Below are positions 33,833 to 42,505 of a DNA stretch of 64,000 nt, piece by piece. Made by a program: the position numbers and the translations under genes. Positions within the stretch are counted from its first letter, which is position 1. Each line of letters begins with the position of its first letter. Source of the stretch: NCEH01 sp043195135 (lineage in GTDB: Bacteria > Pseudomonadota > Alphaproteobacteria > Rhizobiales > Xanthobacteraceae). The notes beneath the pieces are model-generated. The model made no database searches, was not told where the DNA came from, and saw only the letters and a program-made list of their open reading frames with translations. The stretch lies in the NCBI RefSeq assembly GCF_043195135.1, contig NZ_JBAFWP010000013.1; one strand, 5' to 3'.

Positions 33833-36361
33833 TCACCTAACCACCTGACGCAAAGCGTCTCGAACCCGATCACGTACTTCGTCGTAAATCTCTTCAACGC
33901 CCGGCATCGACAGCGTGATAGCGAGGCCGAACGGAACCGCATCATCTATTGCGGTGGCATCCGGCTCGCGCTGAACACGTAATGGCAGAGACATGCCGGA
34001 TGCCACGATCGCAGCCTGATCGCCGCTCCAACACCGAGTGTAGACGGTTCCGCGATTAGTCTGGTTGCCATCGGGCTGGTTCCCGTGCGCCAGGACACCC
34101 AATTCACCGACCTCGGCAGGATCGAGGATCTTGAGCCGGACTGCGCGATACGCTTTGCGACCTGGGAGCACAGGCGTGAACCACGCAAGGGTAGCGGCAA
34201 TAGAATGCGGCCGAGCCTTCCCACCGTACGCCGCCGGAATGGGTATCGATACGTCGACACCGCGCTCTCCACGCAGCGAACCTACCGCCCAGAACGTTGC
34301 TCTGTCACCAGTACATGCGACGGCATCTTCTGGATCGACCACACCATAGCCGAGGAACCGGCGAATATTGTCCTTCTGGCGCGACGCCTGTCCCCTCCCG
34401 GTTGGCCCGAGAAGCTCACGCACCAGCGCTGCCGTGTCCTCCGGCCAGCGCGCGGGATGCACCAGGAGTGCCTTGATGAGCACTGCCCTTGATACATTGG
34501 GCAACCGGAGAAAGTCTTCTCCGTATTCGCCCTCCAATGCGTCATGGATACGATGAGCTGTGCGAGACGCTATTGCGGTGGCCGCGCTCGTTCCATTCGT
34601 AAACGCTTCGGCATTCTCGAGACCTTGGCCGGCCGGCGGCGCGGCGACTCTAAGCCCCATCCCTCGTCCCGGGCGGCCTGGTGTGACAGTGATGGAGTCG
34701 CCGCTGCCGACAACACGGAGATGCTCGCGGCCACCTGGCATGAGGAAATCCGGCTTTACGGAATCGGCAAAGCCTGGACCCAGTGCGCTCGACGGATTGG
34801 CAGTGTCCAGTGCCGGGAATGGATCAACATTTGAGTGTGCGAAGTGCCGATCCCGCGTGGAAACCCAATCCCAGTTCCTGGCGCCAATTGTGAGACCGTT
34901 TACTGTCTCCGCAGGCGAAAGCAAACGGCGATCGCCAAACACTCCCGCAAGCGCATTGATCGTCCCGCGAGCTCGCTGCGTGGGATTGGCCTCTTCGAAC
35001 TGCACGCTCGTCGAAAAAGCATGCATGGAAAACTCGTCGAGAACGTTCCCCGCACTAACTATGAAGAGGATGCCGAACCGGTAAGCCAGCCGATCGAGAA
35101 GGCGCGCCCACGGTGAGAGCTGACCATGGAATTGCCGACGTCTGTTACCGAGTGAGATGTTGACGATGATGACGTGGGGCGCCGAGGGCTCGGCGTTTCC
35201 ACGCATCTGAAACACGGCCTGATAGATGAGGTCGACGATTAGCCGATCGGGAGGGAAGCCGTCTCCTGACCCAAGAACCGGGATGCAATGAACCCGCCGA
35301 GGCAGGGCGGGCTCTGGCCGATTGCGATCACCGTGTACGATCAGCGAGGTCATCGCCGTTCCATGCAGGCGTTGTGAAACCAGGGCATTCGCCTCGAGCC
35401 CGAACAGGTCCTCGATGATCAGGTGCCGCTGAAGCAAGGGATGCCCGGCCATCGGGACGCCATCGAGAACCGCAACGATGGGATCGGCCCCGACGTCCCT
35501 GCCTTGCGACGGCGTTTCGAGCGGTTGGTTGTCGACCAGATCGAGCAAGGACACCCGACTTTGCGGGCGTATGTACATAACGGGTTCGAGACCGGCTATG
35601 CTTGCCTGAGATCTCGCTGTGATTTCACGAACTGCACGGACGGGCAGGCGTGCCAGCACGGCATGGTATGCGATATCGTCCAATCGGGCTCGGCTGATAA
35701 CCCTGCCGCCTTCGGCCTCGATGGCTTGGCTCAGAATTGCTTCACTTGTCACCCCGGAAGCCGTTTGAGGTCGAAAGATCAATTCGATTTCAAGCGGAAT
35801 GACATCGTCATCGGATTTACCGAAGATCTCTTCGCTCAGAGTATCTCCGTCGGCTGGCTGTACCCGATCCTCAGGTCCCCATGGACGCAAGGCTCGAAGG
35901 CAAGCAAAAACATCTCGCCACGGCGTGAATCCATCGGGCATCTCGCGTCCAGCGCGCCAATTCCTCCATAGACTTTCAATATGTCGTAGAGCTCTGACGT
36001 CAGGAACCAGGAGATAAGCCACAGGTGACTTATCCTCGTCTTCCGGAAGCTCTTCCTCATCGACAAGTTCGAGACCGCGGACTTTATTGATGGCCTTCAC
36101 GAAGGGCGCGATGCTTCCGCGGACTTCAAACACGAGCAGCCGCTCAGGCGCAAGTCCTGCGGGATCTGCCCTTAGCTCGAGGCCAGCCGGATCGCGAGCG
36201 AGGACCTCCGCCAATCGGCTGAATGTCGGCCCGAAGCGACTCTCCTGAACGTCGCTCGAGTAGGCCTCAGATCTCGGTGGCCGTGCCTGCCTTCCGAGGA
36301 CTCTTGGCTGCGGCGCGCCTGGACGGAGTCGAAGGAGTGGTTTCGTCGGGTCGCTCGGCAT
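33833..36361 (-). CDS. ietS: IetS subtilisin-like serine protease
   Basis: An 842-residue S8-family protease, the partner of the AAA ATPase IetA. The catalytic set is intact: Asp300 in VAVLDGVPMAGHP, His333 in RLHGTAMTSL, oxyanion Asn439 in VSAGN, and Ser592 in NGTSAATA. There is no signal peptide, so it acts in the cytoplasm. About 290 residues precede the protease domain. The pair was found to stabilise or exclude plasmids in Agrobacterium and later to defend against phage. Its first 95 bases overlap the 3' end of ietA in another frame. Confidence 0.88.
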   Translation of the reverse strand: MPSDPTKPLLRLRPGAPQPRVLGRQARPPRSEAYSSDVQESRFGPTFSRLAEVLARDPAGLELRADPAGLAPERLLVFEVRGSIAPFVKAINKVRGLELVDEEELPEDEDKSPVAYLLVPDVRALRHIESLWRNWRAGREMPDGFTPWRDVFACLRALRPWGPEDRVQPADGDTLSEEIFGKSDDDVIPLEIELIFRPQTASGVTSEAILSQAIEAEGGRVISRARLDDIAYHAVLARLPVRAVREITARSQASIAGLEPVMYIRPQSRVSLLDLVDNQPLETPSQGRDVGADPIVAVLDGVPMAGHPLLQRHLIIEDLFGLEANALVSQRLHGTAMTSLIVHGDRNRPEPALPRRVHCIPVLGSGDGFPPDRLIVDLIYQAVFQMRGNAEPSAPHVIIVNISLGNRRRQFHGQLSPWARLLDRLAYRFGILFIVSAGNVLDEFSMHAFSTSVQFEEANPTQRARGTINALAGVFGDRRLLSPAETVNGLTIGARNWDWVSTRDRHFAHSNVDPFPALDTANPSSALGPGFADSVKPDFLMPGGREHLRVVGSGDSITVTPGRPGRGMGLRVAAPPAGQGLENAEAFTNGTSAATAIASRTAHRIHDALEGEYGEDFLRLPNVSRAVLIKALLVHPARWPEDTAALVRELLGPTGRGQASRQKDNIRRFLGYGVVDPEDAVACTGDRATFWAVGSLRGERGVDVSIPIPAAYGGKARPHSIAATLAWFTPVLPGRKAYRAVRLKILDPAEVGELGVLAHGNQPDGNQTNRGTVYTRCWSGDQAAIVASGMSLPLRVQREPDATAIDDAVPFGLAITLSMPGVEEIYDEVRDRVRDALRQVVR

Positions 36362-37337
36362 CTGGCTCCTCTGGCTTCACACGAGAGGACCAGAGGTCAA
36401 GTTCAACGCGCAGGGCGTCATCAATGGAAAGCTCCCCCAAGCCCAATATTTGTCTTCTGCGGACATTTTGGCAGAAATCCAGCGCTTCTGCGTAACTTAC
36501 ACACCCGAGCTTGGCTGCCACCTTTTGCGAAGGGAGGCGCGGCTGCTCCGGCCAACGAGTTAGTATTCGGTCAAGGAACGCTTCGATTTGCTTCTTGTCC
36601 GGTGCAGGAAAGCCAAGACGGAGTTGGAACCGCCGCCACACTGCGCGATCCAAAAGCTCAGCATGGTTGGTAGCCGCAATAACGACCACATAGCTCGGCA
36701 ATTGGTCGAGCTGCATCAGCAAGAATGAGACGACGCGCTTGATCTCGCCGGTCTCATGCGTGTCCCCACGTTCCTTCCCGATGGCATCGAACTCATCAAA
36801 AAACAGAACGCTTGGGCGTGTGCGGACATAATCGAACAGCCTTCTCAGGCGAGCGTTCGTCTCGCCCAGATAGCTACCAATGAGAGCGTCGTAGCGGACA
36901 ACGAAGAATGGCAGTCCAAGTGCTTCCGCAACAGATTCAGCAAACGAGGTTTTGCCGTTTCCCGGTGGACCAGAGAGCAGCACGCGGTGACGAGGCTCAT
37001 AGCCATGTGCTCTCAACACGTCGGCGCGGACATGCTCTTCGATGAGCTGTCTGCCGTTTTCCTGCACCGGCAGAGGCAGCAAGAGCTGGTTCATCTGAGC
37101 CCGCGGCTCGATCTCTAGAATCGCGTCCTTGCCGGGCCCTGCAAGATTTGCGGAGGCCGTGAGCGCCGGGGGCGTGACCGGAACGGCGGACATCGCCCTT
37201 TCGAGTCGGTCTGCAACGATATGATGATTTTGAGCCCGTTCTTCGGCCACCAGCGCCTCTGCCGTTGATCTCAGCATTTCCCGATCGCCGGTCGCGCCGG
37301 CGCGTACGAGGGAAACAAGAAGGTCGCTTCGTGCCAT
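36267..37337 (-). CDS. ietA: IetA AAA-family ATPase
   Basis: A 356-residue ATPase, with Walker A GPPGNGKT (123-130), Walker B VLFFDEFD (177-184) and the later AAA elements VVIAATNHAELLDRAVWRR. The N-terminal 100 residues are a helical regulatory part (SDLLVSLVRAGATGDREML). It pairs with the IetS protease; the ATPase is thought to restrain or direct the protease. The frame is open for 71 codons upstream, but the ATG at 37337 begins the conserved N terminus. No strong ribosome site is seen. Confidence 0.88.
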   Translation of the reverse strand: MARSDLLVSLVRAGATGDREMLRSTAEALVAEERAQNHHIVADRLERAMSAVPVTPPALTASANLAGPGKDAILEIEPRAQMNQLLLPLPVQENGRQLIEEHVRADVLRAHGYEPRHRVLLSGPPGNGKTSFAESVAEALGLPFFVVRYDALIGSYLGETNARLRRLFDYVRTRPSVLFFDEFDAIGKERGDTHETGEIKRVVSFLLMQLDQLPSYVVVIAATNHAELLDRAVWRRFQLRLGFPAPDKKQIEAFLDRILTRWPEQPRLPSQKVAAKLGCVSYAEALDFCQNVRRRQILGLGELSIDDALRVELDLWSSRVKPEEPDAERPDETTPSTPSRRAAAKSPRKAGTATEI

Positions 37338-37488
37338 GATCGAAAAGGGCTTGCCGCGGGTGAGGCCTAGGGATCCGTCCGCCGAATCGTACACGGAAAG
37401 GTCAAAATTGTCCTCCGCCGGGCGATGATTTTCGGAGCGATCTAGACAATCCTCCAGCCAGCCGTAGCGCCGGTAGCTAGGCTCATCA

Positions 37489-38181
37489 TCACTCCCCGAA
37501 TACCTCTTCCGGATCGAGAGGCTCGCCTTCATCCCCGATCCCATCGCCACCTAGCGCCGGAAAATCCCCCGCCAGCAGCCGCTCTTTGCTGAGCAAGCCC
37601 GCATCCTCCAACGCTTCCATGTCCGGCAGGTCGCGCAGCGTGTCGAAGCCGAAGAAGCTGAGGAAGCCCTTCGTCGTCACGTAGGTGTACGGCGCGCCGG
37701 GCACCGGACTGCGCGGACCGGCAGCGATGAAGTCCAGGCCGCGCAGATGGCCGATGGTGTCGCGGCTGATCTCCTTGCCGAAGAACTGGCCAAGCTCGCC
37801 GCGGGTGATCGGCTGGAAGTAGGCGATGGCCAGGAGCACCAACTGCTCGGACTTCGACAGCGGCTTCGGATCGTTGGTGCCAAGGCCGGTGGCCACCTGG
37901 ATCGCCTCCGCAAACCCCTTCTTGGTGCGATGCTGCCAGCCGCCGGCGACCGCCACCAACTCGTAGGGCCGGCCGCGCAGTTCGGCGCGGATGTCGTCGA
38001 TGAGGAGGTCGATGCTGCAGTCGCGGCCAACGACGCGGGCGAGCACCTCGCGGGTCACCGGCGCGGGCGCGGCAAAGATCACCGCCTCGACCCGGCCCAT
38101 CCATTCGCGCCAGCGCAGCTCCGGCGGCAGGTGCGCCAGCTCGGTGTCGAAGGGTTCGGGCGGGCGCGGGCGGCGGGCCAT
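37489..38181 (-). CDS. scpB: ScpB-like SMC-Scp complex subunit
   Basis: A 230-residue winged-helix protein of the ScpB family, which with SMC and ScpA organises DNA. Recognisable parts are WMGRVEAVIFAAPAPVTREV, YELVAVAGGWQHRTK, PLSKSEQLVLLAIAYFQPIT and PYTYVTTKGFLSFFGFD. Plasmid-borne copies like this one pair with DUF1403. It follows DUF1403 with one base between, so the two are an operon. A broken copy lies at 30419-30577. Confidence 0.9.
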   Translation of the reverse strand: MARRPRPPEPFDTELAHLPPELRWREWMGRVEAVIFAAPAPVTREVLARVVGRDCSIDLLIDDIRAELRGRPYELVAVAGGWQHRTKKGFAEAIQVATGLGTNDPKPLSKSEQLVLLAIAYFQPITRGELGQFFGKEISRDTIGHLRGLDFIAAGPRSPVPGAPYTYVTTKGFLSFFGFDTLRDLPDMEALEDAGLLSKERLLAGDFPALGGDGIGDEGEPLDPEEVFGE

Positions 38182-38182
38182 G

Positions 38183-39130
38183 TCAGAGCCCGTAGAGCTT
38201 GAAGCTGGATCGGCCGGACAGTTCGCGCACGGCGCCAAGCGTGACCAGGCGCTCGAACAGCCGGCGCGCCGCGAAGCGGGAGAGCGCGTCGGTCTGCAAG
38301 GTCCCGGGCACGACGTCGTCGTCGAGCAGCCGGCGCACCGCGTCGCCGGCGCCCTTGGCGCGTAGCTTCGGCACCACCGCGTCGAGGCCGGCGGCGCGCG
38401 GGGCGATCGAGGCGGCCAGCCGGCAGGCCCGGGTGGCGCCCTGCGCGACGGCGACACAGACGGTGACGTCGAGGCCGTCTCCCTGTGGCGAGAGGCCCCC
38501 TCCCCTCCCCGCCCGGCGGGGCCCGCCAGCCTCGGCCATCAGCAGCGGCACCGGCAGCGGCCAGCGCAGCCGGAGCGCCAGGACCTGGTCGGCCAGCCAC
38601 CAGCCGAGCAGTTCCGCGCCAGGCTGCACTGCGGCCACAGCCCGGACGACCGCCGTCGCGGCGAGCGGCGCCGGCCGGCTGGTGGCCAGCAGGCGATCGA
38701 TCTCATCCGGAAGAAAGGCCAGCCGATCATTCCAGGCAAGGCCGAGCAGCGCGCACACCGATTGGAGCGCCGCACTGTCCACCCCAGGTGAGCGCTCGGC
38801 CAGACGCCGCCACGCCGCCAGCAAGCGCCCGGCGGGCCCGGGATCGGCATCCGGCGGACGCAGATGCCAGGCGTCCCGGAGCATGCTTTCATCCTCCGCT
38901 CGACCCGCCTGACGCGCCGCCACGGCGGCGCAGGTCAGCGCCAGCCGGGCACGCCACGCGCCGGCCCAAGGCGGGTTCGCCCGCACCAGATTGTCCAAGG
39001 AATTCAAAGCTGCGCCGGCCAGGAAGGCTGCCTCAGGCAGGTCCGTCATCGGGCCGTGCGGCACCGCCCAGCCCGGCACGACCGGTACCGGCGATGGCGC
39101 TGCGGGCGCTGGAATCGGCGCGAGATCCAT
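38183..39130 (-). CDS. DUF1403 family protein
   Basis: A 315-residue protein of the DUF1403 family, which is found mostly next to scpB on alphaproteobacterial plasmids. It is rich in Ala and Arg and largely helical: FLAGAALNSLDNLVRANPPW near the N terminus and AGDAVRRLLDDDVVPGTL and RFAARRLFERLVTLGAVREL near the C terminus. A role with ScpB in plasmid or DNA organisation is assumed. The start at 39130 lacks a good ribosome site. Confidence 0.82.
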   Translation of the reverse strand: MDLAPIPAPAAPSPVPVVPGWAVPHGPMTDLPEAAFLAGAALNSLDNLVRANPPWAGAWRARLALTCAAVAARQAGRAEDESMLRDAWHLRPPDADPGPAGRLLAAWRRLAERSPGVDSAALQSVCALLGLAWNDRLAFLPDEIDRLLATSRPAPLAATAVVRAVAAVQPGAELLGWWLADQVLALRLRWPLPVPLLMAEAGGPRRAGRGGGLSPQGDGLDVTVCVAVAQGATRACRLAASIAPRAAGLDAVVPKLRAKGAGDAVRRLLDDDVVPGTLQTDALSRFAARRLFERLVTLGAVRELSGRSSFKLYGL

Positions 39131-39208
39131 GCGCGAAGCCTAGCCGCGTTGTGCGCTTTTAGCTATCGTTATCCGCCTTATCCGCACGCCTTGTCTGAGA
39201 ATAAGAAC

Positions 39209-39233
39209 GTCCGATAATGTTGCATTATCGGAC
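39209..39233. repeat. Perfect 25-bp inverted repeat (resolvase-site-like)
   Basis: GTCCGATAATG and its exact complement CATTATCGGAC are separated by three bases. The half resembles the TGTCYGATAAT half-site of Tn3/gamma-delta resolvases, and related TTATCCG words stand just to the left. It lies upstream of the toxin-antitoxin and recombinase genes and the DUF1403-scpB pair. It may be a recombination site or an operator. Confidence 0.5.
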
Positions 39234-39306
39234 ATTTCTCACCTTTATATAGAAGGGCGCCGCGGGTGCACCAAAACACCCCTCCCGGGGCACGGAAATC
39301 GGCGCA

Positions 39307-39351
39307 TTGACGTGTCGGAGTCGGATCTTATATAGCTAGACAGTCTAGCTA
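39307..39351 (+). promoter_or_regulatory. Promoter and operator of the Phd-VapC-integrase operon
   Basis: TTGACG (39307-39312) and TATATA (39329-39334), 16 bases apart, form the promoter. A 19-bp perfect palindrome, TAGCTAGAC-A-GTCTAGCTA (39333-39351), overlaps the -10 and start site, and the antitoxin begins at 39365. This is the usual layout for toxin-antitoxin autoregulation. Confidence 0.7.
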
Positions 39352-39364
39352 GAAGGGTGTGCGC

Positions 39365-39619
39365 ATGGATTGGCCGCTGCAGGATGCCAAGAACCAGTTC
39401 TCCAAGGTGGTGCAGAAAGCCCGTGCGGAAGGTCCGCAGGTCGTCACCCTGCGCGGCGAACGCGCAGCCGTCGTGCTCTCGGCCGCTGACTATGATGCTC
39501 TGCGGGCCGGCCGACCGACCCTGGTCGACGATTTGCTGTCAGGGCCGGCGTGGGACGATGCGCTCGTCGATACGGTGACACAGCGGGCCGTGCGCCCCAG
39601 CCGTGATGTGGCCTTCTGA
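39365..39619 (+). CDS. Phd/YefM-type antitoxin
   Basis: An 84-residue antitoxin of the Phd/YefM family: LQDAKNQFSKVVQKARAEGP followed by QVVTLRGERAAVVLSAADYDAL, the strand-helix pattern of the DNA-binding fold. The C-terminal half (PTLVDDLLSGPAWDDALVD) would wrap the toxin. The ATG at 39365 has AGAAGGG seven bases upstream. It shares one base with the toxin start (TGATG), so both are cotranslated. Confidence 0.88.
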   Translation: MDWPLQDAKNQFSKVVQKARAEGPQVVTLRGERAAVVLSAADYDALRAGRPTLVDDLLSGPAWDDALVDTVTQRAVRPSRDVAF

Positions 39620-40023
39620 TGTACCTCGTGGACACCAACGTGGTCTCCGAGGCCCGGCGCGGCACGCCGGCAGCGGTCTCGTGGCTGCGCGCAATCGACC
39701 CGCTCAGCGTCCACCTCAGCGCCCTTACCCTCGGCGAGATCATGCGCGGCATCGCGCTGAAGCAGAAATCCGACCCGAAGACCGCTGGCCACCTCGCCGA
39801 GTGGCTGCGCAAGCTGCGCCATGATCATGCCGATCGGATCCTGCCGGTCAGCGACCAGATCGCCGTCGAGTGGGGGCGGATCGCCGCGCTTCGGCCTCGG
39901 GGCGATATCGATGGGCTGATCGCGGCGACGGCCATCGTCCACGACCTCATCGTCGTGACCCGCAACGTGGCGGATTTCGAGGACACCGGCGCGTCGGTGA
40001 TCAATCCGTGGGATCCGGAATAA
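39619..40023 (+). CDS. vapC: VapC-type PIN-domain toxin
   Basis: A 134-residue PIN-domain ribonuclease. The acidic catalytic residues are visible: Asp5 in LVDTNVVSE, Glu in LTLGEIMRG, Asp in GDIDGLIAATA and Asp in TRNVADFE. The C-terminal NPWDP is typical of the FitB/VapC branch. The stop (TAA) overlaps the integrase ATG by one base, so toxin and integrase are translated in series, which is unusual. Confidence 0.9.
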   Translation: MYLVDTNVVSEARRGTPAAVSWLRAIDPLSVHLSALTLGEIMRGIALKQKSDPKTAGHLAEWLRKLRHDHADRILPVSDQIAVEWGRIAALRPRGDIDGLIAATAIVHDLIVVTRNVADFEDTGASVINPWDPE

Positions 40024-41108
40024 TGACGGTCGAGACCGATCCGGAGCTGCGAGAGGGAGACCCGATCAATCCCCCCTCCCCTGCCCTCCCCGAACCGGTG
40101 AATCCGGTGCAATCCGCAGTGCCGGCGCATCTCGAGCGCCTCACCGAACGGGCGCGGACCTATGTCGAGGCGGCGAGCTCGGCGAACACCCGCAGGGCCT
40201 ATGCCTCCGACTGGAAGCATTTTTCCGCCTGGTGCCGGCGGCAAGCTCTGGAGGTCCTCCCTCCCTCCCCCGAGGTCGTCGGGCTTTACATCACCGCCTG
40301 CGCGTCTGGCGCCGTCATCCCGGGCGACAAGCCGCACGCAGTCTCGACCATCGAGCGCCGGCTGTCGGCCATCTCCTGGAACTACACCCAGCGCGGCACG
40401 CCGCTCGACCGCAGCGATCGCCACATCGCCACCGTGCTCGCCGGCATCCGCAACACCCATGCCTCCCCTCCCCGGCAGAAGGAGGCCGTCCTTCCTGAAG
40501 ACCTCGTCGCCATGCTGGAGACGCTCGACCGCGGCACGCTCCGCGGCCTACGCGACCGGGCCATGCTGCTGCTCGGCTTCGCCGGCGGCCTGCGGCGCTC
40601 CGAGGTCGTCGGGCTCGATGTCGGCCGGGATCACACCGAGGACGGCCGTGGCTGGGTCGAGGTCCTCGACAAGGGGCTTCTCGTCACGCTCCGTGGCAAG
40701 ACCGGCTGGCGCGAAATCGAAGTTGGCCGCGGGTCCTCCGACGCCACCTGCCCCGTCGTGACGCTCGAGACCTGGCTCAAGCTCGCGAAGATCGGCCATG
40801 GCCCGCTGTTCCGCCGGGTGACCGGCCGGGGCAAGGACGTCGGACCCGACAGGCTCAACGACCGTCAGGTCGCTCGGCTGGTCAAGCGGACCGCGCTCGC
40901 CGCCGGCGTCCGCGGCGATCTCAGCGAAGGCGACCGGGAAGAAAAGTTCGCCGGCCATTCGCTGCGCGCCGGCCTCGCGTCGTCGGCCGAGATCGAGGAG
41001 CGCCATGTCCAGAAGCAGCTCGGCCATGCCTCGGCCGAAATGACCCGCCGTTATCAGCGCCGGCGCGACCGGTTCCGGGTGAACCTCACCAAAGCCGCCG
41101 GGCTGTAG
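40023..41108 (+). CDS. Tyrosine recombinase/integrase
   Basis: A 361-residue phage-type integrase. The N-terminal SAM-like domain starts near ARTYVEAASSANTRRAYASD, and the catalytic residues are Arg in GGLRRSEVVGLD, His312 and Arg315 in HSLRAG, His335 in QLGHAS and the nucleophile Tyr344 in TRRYQRR. It may resolve plasmid multimers or move an island. It is translated from the toxin's stop codon (TAATG) and convergent with repC. No attachment repeat was found next to it. Confidence 0.93.
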   Translation: MTVETDPELREGDPINPPSPALPEPVNPVQSAVPAHLERLTERARTYVEAASSANTRRAYASDWKHFSAWCRRQALEVLPPSPEVVGLYITACASGAVIPGDKPHAVSTIERRLSAISWNYTQRGTPLDRSDRHIATVLAGIRNTHASPPRQKEAVLPEDLVAMLETLDRGTLRGLRDRAMLLLGFAGGLRRSEVVGLDVGRDHTEDGRGWVEVLDKGLLVTLRGKTGWREIEVGRGSSDATCPVVTLETWLKLAKIGHGPLFRRVTGRGKDVGPDRLNDRQVARLVKRTALAAGVRGDLSEGDREEKFAGHSLRAGLASSAEIEERHVQKQLGHASAEMTRRYQRRRDRFRVNLTKAAGL

Positions 41109-41155
41109 ACCCGGTTCCGGGGTTCCGCAGCCATCCATCCGCGCCGAGGGCCGCA

Positions 41156-42433
41156 TCATGGCGTCTCGCCGGGGATCCGGCGACCAGGGCTCGCTGATCC
41201 CCGCACCGCACCGCCGCCCCCTGCCCCGTCGGCTTTCGCATCCAGCTTCGCACGCAGCAGCGCCATCACCATCGGCCAGGTCGAGAATTTCCCGTCCTGC
41301 GCTCGCTTCGTCAGGCTGCGCAGATAGCCCCCATGGCTCGATATGTGCTCGGCCCGCTGCAGGATCGCGGCGATGACCGTTGCCGCATGGGATTCACCCA
41401 TGGCGGCGCAGGCGTCCTGATAGGCGCTCGGGCTGATCCCAAGGTAGCCCCGCGCCAGCTGCGCCGTCGCCAGGAGATCGCGCCAGCTTCGGATCTCACC
41501 TCCCGGCGCCAGCGCCACAATCTCCGGACAGGCTTCGAGGACGATTCCAAGTGGCAGATCCCGCTCTGGGAGCGGATGGACGTTGTCGGGAGCTACCGGA
41601 TCCGCCTTCTCACTCTTCCGCAGGCCCTGTTCAGATTCATTTTTGGAGTCTGTGTTTGAATTCTGTTTGTGGCGCTCATTATGAGACTCATTGGCGTTTT
41701 GATTTTGTGATTTTACGAAGTTCTCCAGCACCTTATGCACAAGGGCGCGGAGCTCGTTTAGTTCAGCCAGAATGGCTTCAACCGTTGCCTTTGACGCCGA
41801 CCGCGGCAGCCGTGCCATGAGGCCCTCATAGACCACGCGATATCCACGCCAGTCGCCAGGGACACCCTCCTCGATGCCGACGGCGATCATCTTCACAACG
41901 TCCCGCCGCGCGATCGTCAGCCGCTCGCGCAGGACCTGGAAGGCCTTCTTCTCCGCCTGGGTGGTCTCCGCCAGTCTTTTGAACTCATCCGCCCGGGCCA
42001 CGATGGGCGCCAGGTCGAAGCCGTAGGCCTGCTCGATCTCACCCGCCGGTCCTTTGCGCGCGAAGCGCTTGCCGTTCGGGCTGTCTCTGCGAATGACCAG
42101 GCCGCAGTGCACAAGGATGGCGATATGCCTGCGGAGTGTCGCCGGCGCCATGCCGTTCGCGCGGTCGCTGAGCTGTGCATTGGACGGAAAGACGACGAGA
42201 TCGCCATCTGCGCACATCGTCGTCTCCTGGTGGAACGACAGCAACGCGGTGAGGATCGCGAGCGCGCGGTCGGTCGCGCCGATTGCTTCCCTCGCCTCCC
42301 GGATATGCTGGAAGACCTTCCATTTGTGAACCACCACATCGGACGCGACGGCCTGAGCTGTCACTTGGCTGGCCAACAGGCCAAGCGACATCGACCGCCG
42401 CCCAAAGGGCGTCGTAGGTAGCTGCTGCGTCAT
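41156..42433 (-). CDS. repC: RepC plasmid replication initiator
   Basis: A 425-residue RepC protein, the initiator of repABC replicons. The N terminus carries a winged-helix DNA-binding region (GRRSMSLGLLASQ, HKWKVFQHIREAREAIGATD, SDRANGMAPATLRRHIAILV). A hydrophilic Asn/Lys/Ser linker at about residues 238-275 corresponds to an AT-rich DNA stretch that likely holds the origin. The C-terminal domain follows (LGISPSAYQDACAAMGESHA). It is the last gene of the operon, separated from repB by the antisense RNA locus. Confidence 0.95.
   Translation of the reverse strand: MTQQLPTTPFGRRSMSLGLLASQVTAQAVASDVVVHKWKVFQHIREAREAIGATDRALAILTALLSFHQETTMCADGDLVVFPSNAQLSDRANGMAPATLRRHIAILVHCGLVIRRDSPNGKRFARKGPAGEIEQAYGFDLAPIVARADEFKRLAETTQAEKKAFQVLRERLTIARRDVVKMIAVGIEEGVPGDWRGYRVVYEGLMARLPRSASKATVEAILAELNELRALVHKVLENFVKSQNQNANESHNERHKQNSNTDSKNESEQGLRKSEKADPVAPDNVHPLPERDLPLGIVLEACPEIVALAPGGEIRSWRDLLATAQLARGYLGISPSAYQDACAAMGESHAATVIAAILQRAEHISSHGGYLRSLTKRAQDGKFSTWPMVMALLRAKLDAKADGAGGGGAVRGSASPGRRIPGETP
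41630..41725. other. AT-rich origin-like region inside repC
   Basis: This stretch stands out within GC-rich repC as strongly AT-rich, with runs such as TTTTGATTTTGTGATTTTAC. In studied repABC plasmids the replication origin lies inside repC in exactly such an AT-rich block, so I mark it as oriV. No experimental support exists here. Confidence 0.6.
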
Positions 42434-42505
42434 GGTTCAGCCCTTCAGCTTTTTGGCAAAGCGAAAGCGCTCACCGAAACGGTGCCAATCTCCTGTCGGA
42501 GACTC

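Noticed and set aside
39209..39351. Possible CRISPR-like repeats
   Set aside because: The inverted repeats are single dyads of different sequence, without regular spacing; they are better read as operators or recombination sites. No CRISPR array was seen anywhere in the window.
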